Positions 12,498-23,100 of a stretch of 64,000 nucleotides of DNA are shown here, piece by piece. Position 1 is the stretch's first letter, and the number at the start of each line of letters is the position of its first letter. A program made the position numbers and the translations under genes. A model generated the notes under the pieces. The model saw only the letters and a program-made list of their open reading frames with translations, searched no databases and was not told the DNA's origin. This DNA comes from Drechmeria coniospora (Eukaryota > Ascomycota > Sordariomycetes > Hypocreales > Ophiocordycipitaceae), in the NCBI RefSeq assembly GCF_001625195.1, contig NC_054391.1, forward strand, positions 6,211,157 to 6,275,156. Direction: 5' to 3'.

Positions 12498-14546
12498 ATG
12501 GAAGGTGGCCGGCCGAACTCTCCTCCTACGGAGACTCGATCAACCACACCCAAGCCGACTCCCGTATCCATGGCGAATAATAAACAAAGGCCAGCTGTTG
12601 AACACAAGCCGGATGCCACCATACCACCAATAGCTACAAGTTCCCAGCAACCACCGGTCACGTCACAAGTCCCCTTTCACACTCCGCTTGGCATGTATGG
12701 AACGCCGGCACAGGGACAACCGGCTGTCTACAGCATGACGCAGATGACAAACTGCTTGCCTGTCGTGTGGAATCGACCCTTCCAGCACCAACAAGAAGTA
12801 CAAGGGTACAATACCACGGCAGTATTTCCGATGTCACACCAGTTGCCACACCAGGCTGCGTATGGGAGAGTAGAGGTGGCCTCCGTGCCGATGAACAACG
12901 AGGGCTACTATGCCCAGATGCCGCAGATGCCTCGATATGATGCCGCTTGCGCCGTCCCTCCGATTCAAGTACAGCCCAATATTCCGTCAGGGTACAACAT
13001 GGCTTATTTTCCAAATCAGTCGACGGTAAACTACGCCTACCACCCTCCATACTACGCGCCGATAAATCAATACCCTGTACGACCACCAAACATGACAGCA
13101 AATATGGTGCCGAGCCAAGACAAAGCCAGAAGTCAAGGAAATCAAATGAGTCCCACGGCAGGGCAGGATTCCTCGAGTATTATGTCACAAGTCAATCGAG
13201 AAGGTGCATTTTGTCCCAGGATTCGACGCATGGTAGGACATGCCGCTAACAAAATCATTTCCTCCATAGCTGCCGCTCCATCAAGGCGAAGTGGTGCGAG
13301 AGGATCGCCGAGGAAGCCTCGTCAGAGTGGTATGATCCGCCTGGTTGTCATCACGTACACTGTCTTACGGATAGTTTCAGGGCACGCTATTTGGATTGGC
13401 AACCTGCCCTCACATGCCGACTTGATGAAGCTTGTCCAACACGTTTGCAAGGAATCAGTGGGTCTAGAGTCCCTATTCCTCATATCAAAGAGCAACTGTG
13501 CATTTGCCAACTTCGAAGACGAACTCTCCTGCTGGGCTGCTCAGAAGAAAATACACGATTCCAGGTTCCAGTCCGTTCGACTAGTCGGCCGGCTGAGGAA
13601 GGATACGGCGGAAGGGGCTACTGCGTTGACAGCTCCTGCTGGGGTAGATGCAGGAGGCAGCACTTCTTGTTCGACGTCCCCAGACGAGACACTTGATGTG
13701 GTTGATTCGTCGAAAACCAAGCACACTAGCCCGGCCATGCATGAGGCAGCACACCCCAAAATCTCAGGCTCGGAGGTCGGCGGTCAGGGGGACAAGTTTT
13801 TCATTCTCAAAAGCCTGACTCTGGAAGACCTGGAAGTGAGCGTGAAAAGTGGGATATGGGCTACGCAGGCACATAATGAGCAGGCACTCAATGACGCCTT
13901 CAAGGTCAGTCTGGCTCTGCAAGACGACGAAGGAAAGCTGATGCTGATGAAGATACTAACATGGCGTGGACAGAAGTCTGAAAAAGTCTATCTGATATTC
14001 TCAGCCAACAAATCCGGTGAATATTTTGGATATGCTAGGATGGCCTCGGAAATCAACGGGGACGCGGGAGCGGTGGCGTTTGCTCCAAAAGCGCATCCTA
14101 CGAGCATATCAGATTTGCCTATTTCGACACCGACAGAGGCCTTCGGGTATGCTCCCAAAGGAAGGATCGTCAAAGATGCTGCCCGGGGTACCATCTTTTG
14201 GGAGGTGTGGCGCGGCGACGACGAGACTCCCTTTGATGACGAAAGTGAGGTGTTGGGCGACAATGGTGATGGAATGGAAGGGCATCCAACAACGCTGGGG
14301 AGGTCATTCAAGCTCGAATGGCTATCGATCAATCGGTTACCGTTCCACAGGACCAGAGGCTTGCGTAATCCTTGGAATTCCAACAGAGAGGTGAAGATTG
14401 CAAGAGATGGGACAGAGCTGGAGCCTTCAGTCGGACGCCGGCTCATCGGACTCTTCAACCAGGAGCAGTGCCCTGGGCAGGCGCCACTGGACGATTTTGA
14501 CCTGATCAAGCACAGCCTGGCTGTCGCACCACCACGGGAGGTTTGA
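12498..14546 (+). CDS. RRM + YTH domain RNA-binding protein (m6A reader family)
   Basis: YTH domains bind N6-methyladenosine RNA or, in fission yeast Mmi1, meiotic transcripts. The first ATG of the frame is at 12498 (MEGGRPNSPP). The N-terminal third is P/Q/Y/N-rich and low-complexity. Next come PRKPRQSGHAIWIGNLP and NCAFANFEDE, a degenerate RRM, then a YTH domain from about residue 416: KFFILKSLTLEDLEVS, GIWATQAHNE, VYLIFSANKSGEYFGYARM, FKLEWLSINRLPFHRTRGLRNPW. The Trp residues in GIWAT and FKLEW are the expected aromatic-cage positions. Two introns are well supported and frame-neutral: 13330-13380 (gtatga...ttcag) and 13905-13973 (gtcagt...ctaac...acag), giving about 642 aa. A third near 13204-13269 is possible. 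Whether it reads m6A cannot be told from sequence. Confidence 0.88.
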   Translation: MEGGRPNSPPTETRSTTPKPTPVSMANNKQRPAVEHKPDATIPPIATSSQQPPVTSQVPFHTPLGMYGTPAQGQPAVYSMTQMTNCLPVVWNRPFQHQQEVQGYNTTAVFPMSHQLPHQAAYGRVEVASVPMNNEGYYAQMPQMPRYDAACAVPPIQVQPNIPSGYNMAYFPNQSTVNYAYHPPYYAPINQYPVRPPNMTANMVPSQDKARSQGNQMSPTAGQDSSSIMSQVNREGAFCPRIRRMVGHAANKIISSIAAAPSRRSGARGSPRKPRQSGMIRLVVITYTVLRIVSGHAIWIGNLPSHADLMKLVQHVCKESVGLESLFLISKSNCAFANFEDELSCWAAQKKIHDSRFQSVRLVGRLRKDTAEGATALTAPAGVDAGGSTSCSTSPDETLDVVDSSKTKHTSPAMHEAAHPKISGSEVGGQGDKFFILKSLTLEDLEVSVKSGIWATQAHNEQALNDAFKVSLALQDDEGKLMLMKILTWRGQKSEKVYLIFSANKSGEYFGYARMASEINGDAGAVAFAPKAHPTSISDLPISTPTEAFGYAPKGRIVKDAARGTIFWEVWRGDDETPFDDESEVLGDNGDGMEGHPTTLGRSFKLEWLSINRLPFHRTRGLRNPWNSNREVKIARDGTELEPSVGRRLIGLFNQEQCPGQAPLDDFDLIKHSLAVAPPREV

Positions 14547-15719
14547 GTATGCTCCGTATGCGAGCGGATCTTTGCATAGGCCGCGGAGACACCGGACGAG
14601 ACGCACGATTGAGGCGGTGGCTCCCTGCCTGTGGACTATTGAACTTCACGTGCAGGAGAGAAGCAATGGTCTAATCAAAACCCCCGCCTCTGGCCACATT
14701 GCGGATAGATTGATGGGCGTATATTCAATTTGGCAAGGGCCCCGTGGCAATCTGGCGTTTGGAGACGCTCATGTGGTGATGCCATGAGGGGGTCCAGTAC
14801 GAATTGCATATACATACGGCACGCAGTAAGTATATGCTCGTAGTCTTACTGCCCAAGCATCATGGCAAATCTGTATTCTGTGCAAGGTGCCCGAGTCTGG
14901 CCACGCTGAGCCGCCCAGCTCATGATGAAAGGTTGTCTCACTCCATGACGGCCGAATTCATGTCTCATGTGAAATTAAAAGCCAGATCATTTGAAGGGCT
15001 TCGGCCCGCCTCGGTTCCGTTTTCACTACCCGTATGCCAGCGGAGATGAGAACGAAATGCCCTCCACATGGTGGACTTATAATACTACGCTGGAAGTTGG
15101 GGCAATTCCCATGCAATGACAATGCGGCTTCACGGCGGATGAATTTGAAGGCTGCTCTTGGAATTACTGGTAGTCCAAAATGGCATGCTGATGATACTAT
15201 TTCTCCAGAAAGGGTGGGAGACACCACCTTGTCGTGACCAGCTCCCAGCCGCAAGAACACACGGGGCACGGGATTTGTTGGGACGGCGATCGTCTTGGTG
15301 GGCTTGCGAGAGCAGTTTTACGACCTGGTGCCAAAGGGCAGATGGGAATGGGGTAAACTCAAGGCCAATCCTGGCGTAACTAAGTATAGTGAGTGTGGAT
15401 ATTATTTCGATGGAGAAGACTGAGAGTCGTCGATGGCAAAGGCGACGCAAAACAGAACACACATAGTCTTGGAAGTCGGACACACATTCAAGCAGTTAGG
15501 GAAGCATGTGAGGCAGAATGAGCACTGTAGCCGAGTAAAGGATGTTATGCAGGCACGATGACGAAACAGGAGACTGAGGGCGTCTGTAAAGGGATATCCC
15601 TGACGAGTGGTGCTTACAATTGACCAGAGGGGCCTCGGGATTGGGGGCTTCTTGGTGCAGGGGCAGTAGGGGAGACACATTATCGGTCGAAGCGACACAT
15701 ACCTTGACATGTGGGTAGG
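14547..15719. other. Intergenic sequence downstream of the YTH gene
   Basis: About 1.2 kb with no supportable gene on either strand. It should contain the YTH gene's 3' UTR. I recognise no RNA gene or repeat in it. Confidence 0.4.
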
Positions 15720-16470
15720 GTCTTTCTTGCGGCAGCATACGGAGTACAGCAGTGGCTAATTAGGTGCTCCCTACTAGGCAGCTACCTAATATCAACGCTC
15801 CTACTCGGTCGCCACGTTGTTCTTGCATTTCCTTTCAATGCATGTGTATGTGCTGTACAATACTTGTAAGTGTACGAGGTATCAAGTGGATATTACCTGG
15901 TACCCAGTCATAAGGTCACAAGTATAAGTACATGTACGGTGTACTCCGTACACGTGCCGTACTTACATGTACTTACTACCGTTCCCGTAGGTACTGAGGC
16001 GTCATTATCAACTCTGAAGCATACCAAGTATTACCACGGTCGTTAGTTTCCTTTGTACTACTTACTACCTAGTAGGTACCTAATGCTCATAGTACAGCAC
16101 TCTGTCCAGCACATCGTACATGTGTACTTGGAGCAGCCTAGCGGAACGTCGTACAGTGACATGCATGTTACTTGTAAGTGTATTTGCCCTTCCGGCTGGT
16201 GGTATCCGGCTGCCCCGCCTTCTCTTTTGGGTGTGCGGCCAGTTTACTGCGTAATCAACCAGGCCGCCCAGCTGTAAATCGATACGTGCTTGAACATGTA
16301 CTTGTGAGTGTATTTGTACCTTGTGTACTTGTACCTTACAGTGCTTACCAGGAGTACTCCGTGTTACTAAATGCACTACGGATTACTCCGTACTTAAGTG
16401 GTTGCTGGTACTTATGGTTAGTACAGTACGGAGTACTCCGTACGGAGTACATGCATAAAGGTACCGTGCT
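15720..16470. repeat. GTAC-rich palindromic island, with a perfect 18-bp palindrome
   Basis: Dense array of GTAC-based words (tacttgtac, acatgtac, cggagtac). A perfect palindrome GTACGGAGTACTCCGTAC occupies 16426-16443 and is followed directly by another cggagtac half. An imperfect arm pair sits near 16350-16400. No coding potential is visible. Confidence 0.75.
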
Positions 16471-16674
16471 TGTTGTACCTGCTGACAACCAATGCCAGTA
16501 ACTGCTGGAACCTTCTACCACCACCTCGAAGCGTCAACTGCCGCTCTTGCCATCACCATTCACCGAGGCAGAGCTTCCCTTCTTAGATGCAGTGATGTCA
16601 TCAGCATCGCCACCAAACACGAAATCCATTGCTTCCACAGTGACTCAAGCTGCTTCTGGCAGGTTCCAACATGG

Positions 16675-16758
16675 TTCTAGAAATATGTCATGATCAATCC
16701 TTCCTTGCTTCGCGCACGCACGAGAAGTTTCCAACATCTCGCACGCTCAAGTATAAAA
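16675..16758 (+). promoter_or_regulatory. Heat-shock promoter: two heat-shock elements and a TATA box
   Basis: TTCTAGAA at 16675-16682 and GAAGTTTC at 16724-16731 are perfect two-unit inverted heat-shock elements (TTCnnGAA and GAAnnTTC), the binding form for HSF1. TATAAAA follows at 16752-16758, 21 bp after the second element. Order and spacing fit a stress-inducible core promoter for the small heat-shock gene that starts 250 bp downstream. Binding itself is inferred. Confidence 0.75.
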
Positions 16759-16781
16759 CAGAACTCATCGTCCCTCGAACA

Positions 16782-16856
16782 ATGTCTTCTCTTCCTCATC
16801 ATCACTCTCTTCCTCATCATCACTCTCTTCCTCATCATCACATCACTCTCCAATAA
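16782..16856 (+). other. Upstream ORF of 24 codons encoding a (Ser-Leu-Pro-His-His-His)3 peptide
   Basis: ATG at 16782 opens a 24-codon frame ending in TAA at 16854-16856, 24 nt after the TATA box and therefore probably in the transcribed leader. Its middle is three copies of S-L-P-H-H-H, encoded by an 18-bp tandem repeat. It lies 150 nt before the main ATG in a different frame, so initiation there would compete with Hsp30 synthesis. Whether it is translated is unknown. Confidence 0.45.
16788..16841 (+). repeat. 18-bp tandem repeat, three perfect copies
   Basis: The unit tctcttcctcatcatcac repeats exactly three times (16788-16805, 16806-16823, 16824-16841) and then decays into atcactctcc. 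It lies in the leader of the small heat-shock gene and encodes the His-rich part of the uORF. Confidence 0.9.
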
Positions 16857-17005
16857 TACGCACACACGCGCGCACTACCCTAGCAACTCGCAAGCTTTCA
16901 TTCATGCAAACCTGCAAATCAACCCTTCCACGGAGTCTTCCAACTCGTGCCCTGAAGCGAGCCACTCTCAAGCCTTCTGCTTCCACCGCCTGTTCGCCTC
17001 GCACA

Positions 17006-17641
17006 ATGGCCTTCTTTCCGCGCAAATTGTACAACGCCGAAACCTCCTTCACCCCTCTCTTTCGTCTTCTTGATGACTTCGAGGACTACTCTCGTCAGTC
17101 TTGCGGACCTACGCATCATGGCCGACGCTCGGCACTCCCCACCTGGCAGCCCAAGTTTGACATTCGCGAGACGGGCGACAACTACGAGCTCCACGGAGAG
17201 CTGCCTGGAATGAGCAAGGAGAACGTCAATATTGAGTTCACCGACAATCAGACAATGCTTGTTCGTGGCAAGGTCGAGCGAACCTACACCGCTGGAACGC
17301 CACCAGATGCGGCTGGTCAAGTTGAAGACACAGCCATGAGCGGCGGCATAACGGAAGGGGAAGAGTCCAAGACTACGCACAACGCCACCGTCGAAGATGA
17401 GGACGAGACCGACAGCAGCAAGGACTCGGCTACGGAAGTCGATGAGAAGAAGGAGTCGAAGCCGGCGGACAAGGCCAAGTACTGGCTGTCCGAGCGCAGC
17501 ATTGGCGAGTTCTCTCGAAGCTTCTACTTCCCGGCTCGTGTCGACCAGGACGCGGTCAGCGCTACGATTCAGGATGGCGTGCTCACCATCATCGCGCCCA
17601 AGGTCAAGCGTCACGAATCACGCCGCATCGCTATCAACTGA
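17006..17641 (+). CDS. hsp30: Hsp30-type small heat-shock protein (alpha-crystallin/HSP20 family)
   Basis: ATP-independent holdase chaperone. The start MAFFPRKLYNAETSFTPLF is the conserved opening of ascomycete Hsp30 proteins; from it the single-exon product is 211 aa. The alpha-crystallin domain begins at TWQPKFDIRETGDNYELHGELPG, is interrupted by an acidic Ser/Glu/Lys-rich insertion (about residues 105-155, typical of this family), and resumes at GEFSRSFYFPARVDQDAV. It ends with DGVLTIIAPK and the I-A-I anchoring motif in RRIAIN. An in-frame ATG at 16904 would add 34 Arg/Lys/Ser/Thr-rich residues resembling a mitochondrial presequence. The heat-shock elements and TATA box upstream support stress induction. 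Confidence 0.93.
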   Translation: MAFFPRKLYNAETSFTPLFRLLDDFEDYSRQSCGPTHHGRRSALPTWQPKFDIRETGDNYELHGELPGMSKENVNIEFTDNQTMLVRGKVERTYTAGTPPDAAGQVEDTAMSGGITEGEESKTTHNATVEDEDETDSSKDSATEVDEKKESKPADKAKYWLSERSIGEFSRSFYFPARVDQDAVSATIQDGVLTIIAPKVKRHESRRIAIN

Positions 17642-18266
17642 AAGGAGAATGTCGAACGCATTGTGAGCAGCTGAGTCTCGGCATCAAAGTACATACTTGC
17701 GACTCTTTCTGTTTCTTTCCTTCCTGTTTTTGTTTGCCGCGGCTTTGATGATGATGATTGTTGTGTTTTTTGGGACGACAGTGTCTTGAAATTGAAACAG
17801 CATTATGAACCTTCTGCACTTGGTCGTCATCGACAGTAATAAATACCAAATGAATTATGGCATTGATATGCTTGTTCACACATTGTGATCCCGTGAGTAC
17901 GGTGAACGAAGAACAGTGATGACGATGTACACGCATGTATGTTGCATGCCACCACAGCTTCGCGACTGTGTGCATGTAGTAACACTAATAAAAAAAGGAA
18001 CTGAAACATGGCTTTGTCAAGTTTGTTGCCTCCCAACAGGATGCGGTGAATTGAAGTGACACTCGGATTTGTAATGGAAGTACTTTGTACTTACTAGTGC
18101 CGGCTCCAACCACACGTGACTTGGCGTGTTTAGCGGAGTTATCTGTGTTTCCTCGGCGCGTCTCACTGCCCGCGACGTCTTATCACAACTGGCACATCGC
18201 TCAACAGCGTGCACAACCTCCCGACTGTGTCCAAAAGTTGTCCAATTTTTTGTGCACCGTGCCAAT
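17642..18266. other. Intergenic sequence, Hsp30 3' UTR and RAD51 promoter
   Basis: About 625 bp between two same-strand genes. It holds T-rich sequence after the Hsp30 stop and AT-rich sequence with aataaa-like strings near 17840 and 17990, consistent with a 3' UTR. No gene or RNA is supported. Confidence 0.4.
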
Positions 18267-19437
18267 ATGAGTGAGGAATACAATGAACCCCCTGCGGAGG
18301 ACGATGGCTGCGGAGCCGGACCTGGCGCACCGACGCCCCTCTCGGCGCTGGAGGTACGAGTCCGTGAACGATTCGTCTTGTTGCCATCGCTGATGCCAGC
18401 TTTCATCAGGGTATTGCCGGCTTGACGAAGCGAGATATCCAGCTTGTCGTTGATGGAGGTTTCAACACGGTCGAATCAGTCGCCTATACGCCGCGGAGAA
18501 TGCTGGAGCAGATCAAAGGAATTTCGGAGCAAAAGGCCACCAAGATCTTGGGCGAAGGTGCGGATTCGCGACTCTCTTCCGACCCATCTGCCTTGGAACT
18601 GTGTCTAACTAGCCCGTTCCCGTAGCCTCGAAGCTGGTACCCATGGGCTTTACAACGGCAACCGAGATGCACCAACGGAGGAGCGAGCTCATATCCATAA
18701 CGACCGGATCCAAGAACCTCGATACGCTACTCGCCGGAGGAGTTGAGACTGGCTCCGTCACGGAGCTCTTTGGCGAGTTTAGAACCGGCAAGAGTCAGAT
18801 TTGCCACACGCTGGCCGTGACCTGCCAGCTGCCTTTTGACATGGGGGGTGGCGAGGGGAAGTGTCTGTACATCGACACCGAAGGAACCTTCCGACCCGTC
18901 AGGCTCCTCGCCGTCGCCAACCGATTTGGTCTCTCGGGCGAAGAAGTTCTCGACAACGTCGCCTACGCTCGTGCGTACAACTCTGACCATCAACTTCAGC
19001 TGCTCAACCAAGCGGCCGCCATGATGTGCGAGACCCGCTTCTCCCTCCTCATTGTAGACAGCGCCACGGCCCTGTACCGTACCGACTTTTGCGGCCGTGG
19101 AGAGCTGTCAAACAGGCAGACCCATTTGGCCAAGTTTATGAGGACCCTGCAGCGTCTGGCAGACGAGTTCGGCATCGCCGTCGTCATTTCGAACCAAGTC
19201 GTTGCCCAGGTCGACGGCGGGCCAAGCGCCATGTTCAACCCGGATCCGAAGAAGCCGATCGGTGGCAATATCATCGCCCACGCCAGCACCACTCGAATCA
19301 GCCTGAAGAAGGGTCGTGGGGAGACGCGGATTGCCAAGATTTACGACAGCCCGTGTCTGCCGGAAAGTGATACCTTGTTTGCCATCAACGAGGACGGCAT
19401 CGGCGACCCTGCACCGAAGGACATGGAGAAGGACTAG
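18267..19437 (+). CDS. RAD51: RAD51 recombinase
   Basis: RecA-family ATPase that forms filaments on single-stranded DNA and performs strand exchange in homologous recombination. Three exons: 18267-18353, 18410-18557 and 18626-19437. Introns are 18354-18409 (gtacga...tcag) and 18558-18625 (gtgcgg...ctaac...gtag). The product is 348 aa, the usual length. The N-terminal helix-hairpin-helix region includes [20 protein letters not shown] and [14 protein letters not shown]. Walker [10 protein letters not shown] is at residues 128-136 and Walker B LLIVD at 219-223. ATP-cap and L1/L2 segments follow ([29 protein letters not shown]). GEFRTGKSQ together with the full RecA core separates it from Dmc1 and from the shorter paralogues. 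Confidence 0.97.
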
Positions 19438-19505
19438 CCTATCCGGTCCATCACGGATTGATGCGATGATGAGTAGTGGCTGTGGTAACGATGGAACGAA
19501 CAGAA

Positions 19506-19520
19506 CCCCCCCCCCCCCCC
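19506..19520 (+). repeat. Poly-C run (15 bp)
   Basis: Uninterrupted run of 15 C residues about 70 nt after the RAD51 stop codon, probably in the 3' UTR. Length may vary between isolates or be a sequencing artefact. Confidence 0.8.
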
Positions 19521-20129
19521 GAGCATGATTTAGCATGGATGATGGCGTTACGCGTGCGCCTGCAGTTTTCACTTTTACAATATGCTGTACCCGTAGGTAG
19601 TAGTCGGACTTAATCTCCCGTCTTTGTTTGCTGTGTTCCACCGGCTATTGGCCATACTGCGTCCCAATACCCCAGGGCATGACAGTAAGGTGGAGGAAAT
19701 TCCCGGGTCGTGAACATACGCTACAATGTTGGTGATGGCTGGCTGGCACTGCAAATACCTACTGAATGGAGTAGCTGTATATGGAGATTCGCTGCCAGCA
19801 CTCTGCTTACACCTAATTGTCAGCCTAGCTCAAGCGTTGTGGACGATGCGAGCTTGTTCCCACAATTGGCTAGCGCCGATCTCAGCGCGCCAACACGTTA
19901 ATTTGTATTTTGTATTATCGGTAATTTTGGCCCAGTACCGGTCCGTACTGGGTACATTGTTACACCATCCAATCCAATCCAGCCTTTCGATTCCGAAATT
20001 CTGCGCTCAAGGCGAGAAGAAGCGGCGAGCCTCCGTGAGCAATCGGCGACAAAGCGAAAAGCGCCAACTGAAATTCCAGTCACGCCCTCACTCGCCACTC
20101 GGGCATCGGCTTCACTTTATGGAGGCGGA
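19521..20129. other. Intergenic sequence, RAD51 to NUP120, with a short inverted repeat
   Basis: About 600 bp without a supportable gene. CCCAGTAC and GTACTGGG form an 8-bp inverted repeat around a 6-nt centre at about 19931-19952. The interval must contain the NUP120 promoter. Confidence 0.4.
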
Positions 20130-23100
20130 ATGGACTCCAGCGACATCCAGTATCTCTTCAAAGAGATCCGCTTGAACCTCGAGCCTCCTTCACCCGCCTC
20201 CGTCGTCACCATTCGAGTTCCTTCCAAGGCTGCCGGCAGCAGCAGAGGTCAACGTAGTCTGGCGCTCGATGCCTCGGTCGAAGACGAAACGACCTTCAAG
20301 TCGAAGCACCTCGCCGGTGCCTCCTCCGTATACCATCGAAAATGGCACGACACGCCGCGCAGCTTCCTCTGGCGGGTCCTTGAGGACGGCACGCTGCTGA
20401 GCATCCGAGCCGTGGACATGTGCAAGAAGGACAAGGCTCCGGACGCGCCCCTTATCCTCAACTTCCACTTCCAGGTGCCCATCCAACCGGGGTGCGTCGC
20501 TTTTGCCGATCCGGAGGAGCACGATGCGCTCTGCATCTTCGTCCTCGACGAGGCCTCGCAACTCTACACATTTACCGTTCGACCGGATCTCTTCCGGCGG
20601 CGGACCGCTATCGACGCAGGTCTATCGGAGGTCGGCAAGGTCCAGACGCCGGCCGGTCTGGGCTTCAAGAGCGCTCACCGCATGGTGGCCGTGACTGCGA
20701 ACACCCTGTTGGTCACCGTCAACGACGGCGGCATGATTCGCTTCGACAAAGCCAAAACCGACGATTGTGAGTGTCGCCTATGCCCTATCACATCTTTTCC
20801 CTCCCGGTTCCTCCGTTGACCGGTGTAGCCGTGGGCGCAATGTGGAACGAGTCCTTCTTCAACGTTCAAGGTTGGGCCCAGAACCTTCGGAGTCTCCTGC
20901 CCTTCCAAGGGAAGCATACGATCAAGTACGGCAAAGTCAACATGGAGTACAGCGCTGCCACGTCCATCCATGTCACCTCCTTTGGCCTCGAGAATTGCTT
21001 GTTCGCCATCACCGTCTGCCTCGATCATCGCATGCGCATCTGGAACGTCGATGATGGCCATATTCTCTACACGGGAGACATATTGGACGTCGAGAGACCC
21101 CCCCAGGAGTTGAGCAAGTGGTCCATCGATCCCTCGCAAGCAAACTTGGTTCAGGTGGTAGGCCGCCATCGTGGCCAAAGATTCTGCGCCACCTACTCGC
21201 CCATCGGCCCCGGAGAGTTCAAGTTCTGGAAGATTGTCGCCAAGGACGCTCACAATGTCGTCGTCGAGGATATGTTTCCCAAAAACACATTGCTGCCGCG
21301 TACACCCTCGTCGTCTGACATTTGGATATTGGCCGATTTTGTCATGGCTTCGCCGGTGGAGGGCACCGTGAACATCTGGACCCTGTGGAAGAACAACCTG
21401 ACGTACCGGGTCCAGCGCCTGGAACTGGACAGGAAGAACATGGGTCAAACTTGGGAGGAAAACTGGGAGGGCGTCTTCCCCGATGCTGGCCTTGCTGCGG
21501 CCCAGACTTCGGGTCCCTGTGACCCGACTGACGTGACGGAAAAATGGCTTCAAGCGATCCTTCAGCCTGGTCGCTTCACCAAGGCAACGCTCAGCACGGC
21601 GCTGTGTATATACGAGAGGGGCCTAGGTGCGTCCAAGGACAGAAGCAAGGGTAGAGGCCTGGCCGAGTCCATATGCTCCGTCCTTGGCGTCACCGCCTCC
21701 CTGGAGCGAGGGCCCTCTGGCGAGATGGATTACGAGCAGTTCCGAGCCTCAAACGAAACGCAATGGCGGAGGTTCTACCGACTGCTTGCCGAGCTCGACA
21801 GGCAACGAGGAGAGGCCCTCGGGCTCGCCTTTGACCCCGAGTCCGACGTGATGTGCGTCGTTTGTGCCGACCTACTCTCTGCCGTCACCGAGTGCAGCAA
21901 CCTGGAACTTCTGTACCACAACCTTCCCGCCCCCGAAGAGGAACAGGAACAGCAAGCAAGCTTGGTCAGCGCCGCGCTGTCCTTTGTCGACGGCTTTCCG
22001 GACAACTACCTGCAGCTATGCACCGCCGCTCTCCGTCAGGAGATATTCGAAGATTCGTTCAAGACAGACTTGGAACGCATTCAATACTTTTCCGACAAAG
22101 CGGCCTTTTGGCGGGGAATCACCGACGAAGACTGCGCTCAGGTTGTCGACGCGCTCGGCACCAACTTTTCCATGGTTTCCGACCGGCTGTACCGTCAAGT
22201 GCTGGATCTGATGGCTTCCCCGCCAGAAGCAAAACGACGACATCTCCGCCATCCCCTCACCGAGTTCGGAACCAAGCTTGTGATTAAGGGGGTACAGGAT
22301 GCCATTGACCTGCAGTGGAAGGTGTGCTTCTCCCAGCTCATTCTCCTTGTTCACATGGAGTTCGAGTTCGACACGGAAGACGAGGCCCTCCACCGACGAG
22401 TCAACATCGGGCCAGTCTATCGAGAACTCATCGGCACGCTCAGAAGACTTGAGCTTCTCAAGTGGCTCTCACGGGCGGAGCTGTCGGTTCCCTTGTTCAA
22501 GTCGGAGAAAGGGGCGGCCCCGGTGTTGTCGAAGAAGACTGGCGAGGAGTCGCAGGTGGTGACGGCTTTGGAAGCCAACGTCGGGCACCTCCTTGGATTC
22601 GGCAGCACCAGTAACGAGCCGCTCTCCTTGAGCGTGACTGATATCATCGCGAACCTCTGCGCGCTAGATAGCGATATCGAAGTGTCGCCCACGCTTATCC
22701 AGTGCTCGCTCCTCAAGCGGGACAGAGCAGACCTCGCTCTCGAGTTGGCGCCCTTTTGCGACCAAAATCCCTTCTCCGTCTACGTTCAAGGACGGGTCTT
22801 TCTGTCCATTCAAGATTATGAATCGGCGGCCATTCTCTTCCGGAAAGCGGCCATCGGAATGGGTAGGTTTTACATGCGCGACTAGTGTCCCATGCGCTGA
22901 CGAGCATACGCAGGCACGGAGAACGTCCAGGCCGACCGGCATAGCTGCGGGTTGCTCGACGATACAGAGTGGAACCTGCTCAACGGCGGTCAGGCCAAAT
23001 ATTACTCTCACATCGTAGCATTGTTCGAGGAACATCGAGCGTACTCGTACGTCTTGGACTTTGCCCGGCTGGCCGTTCAGTTCTCGTCAGGCACCAGTCG

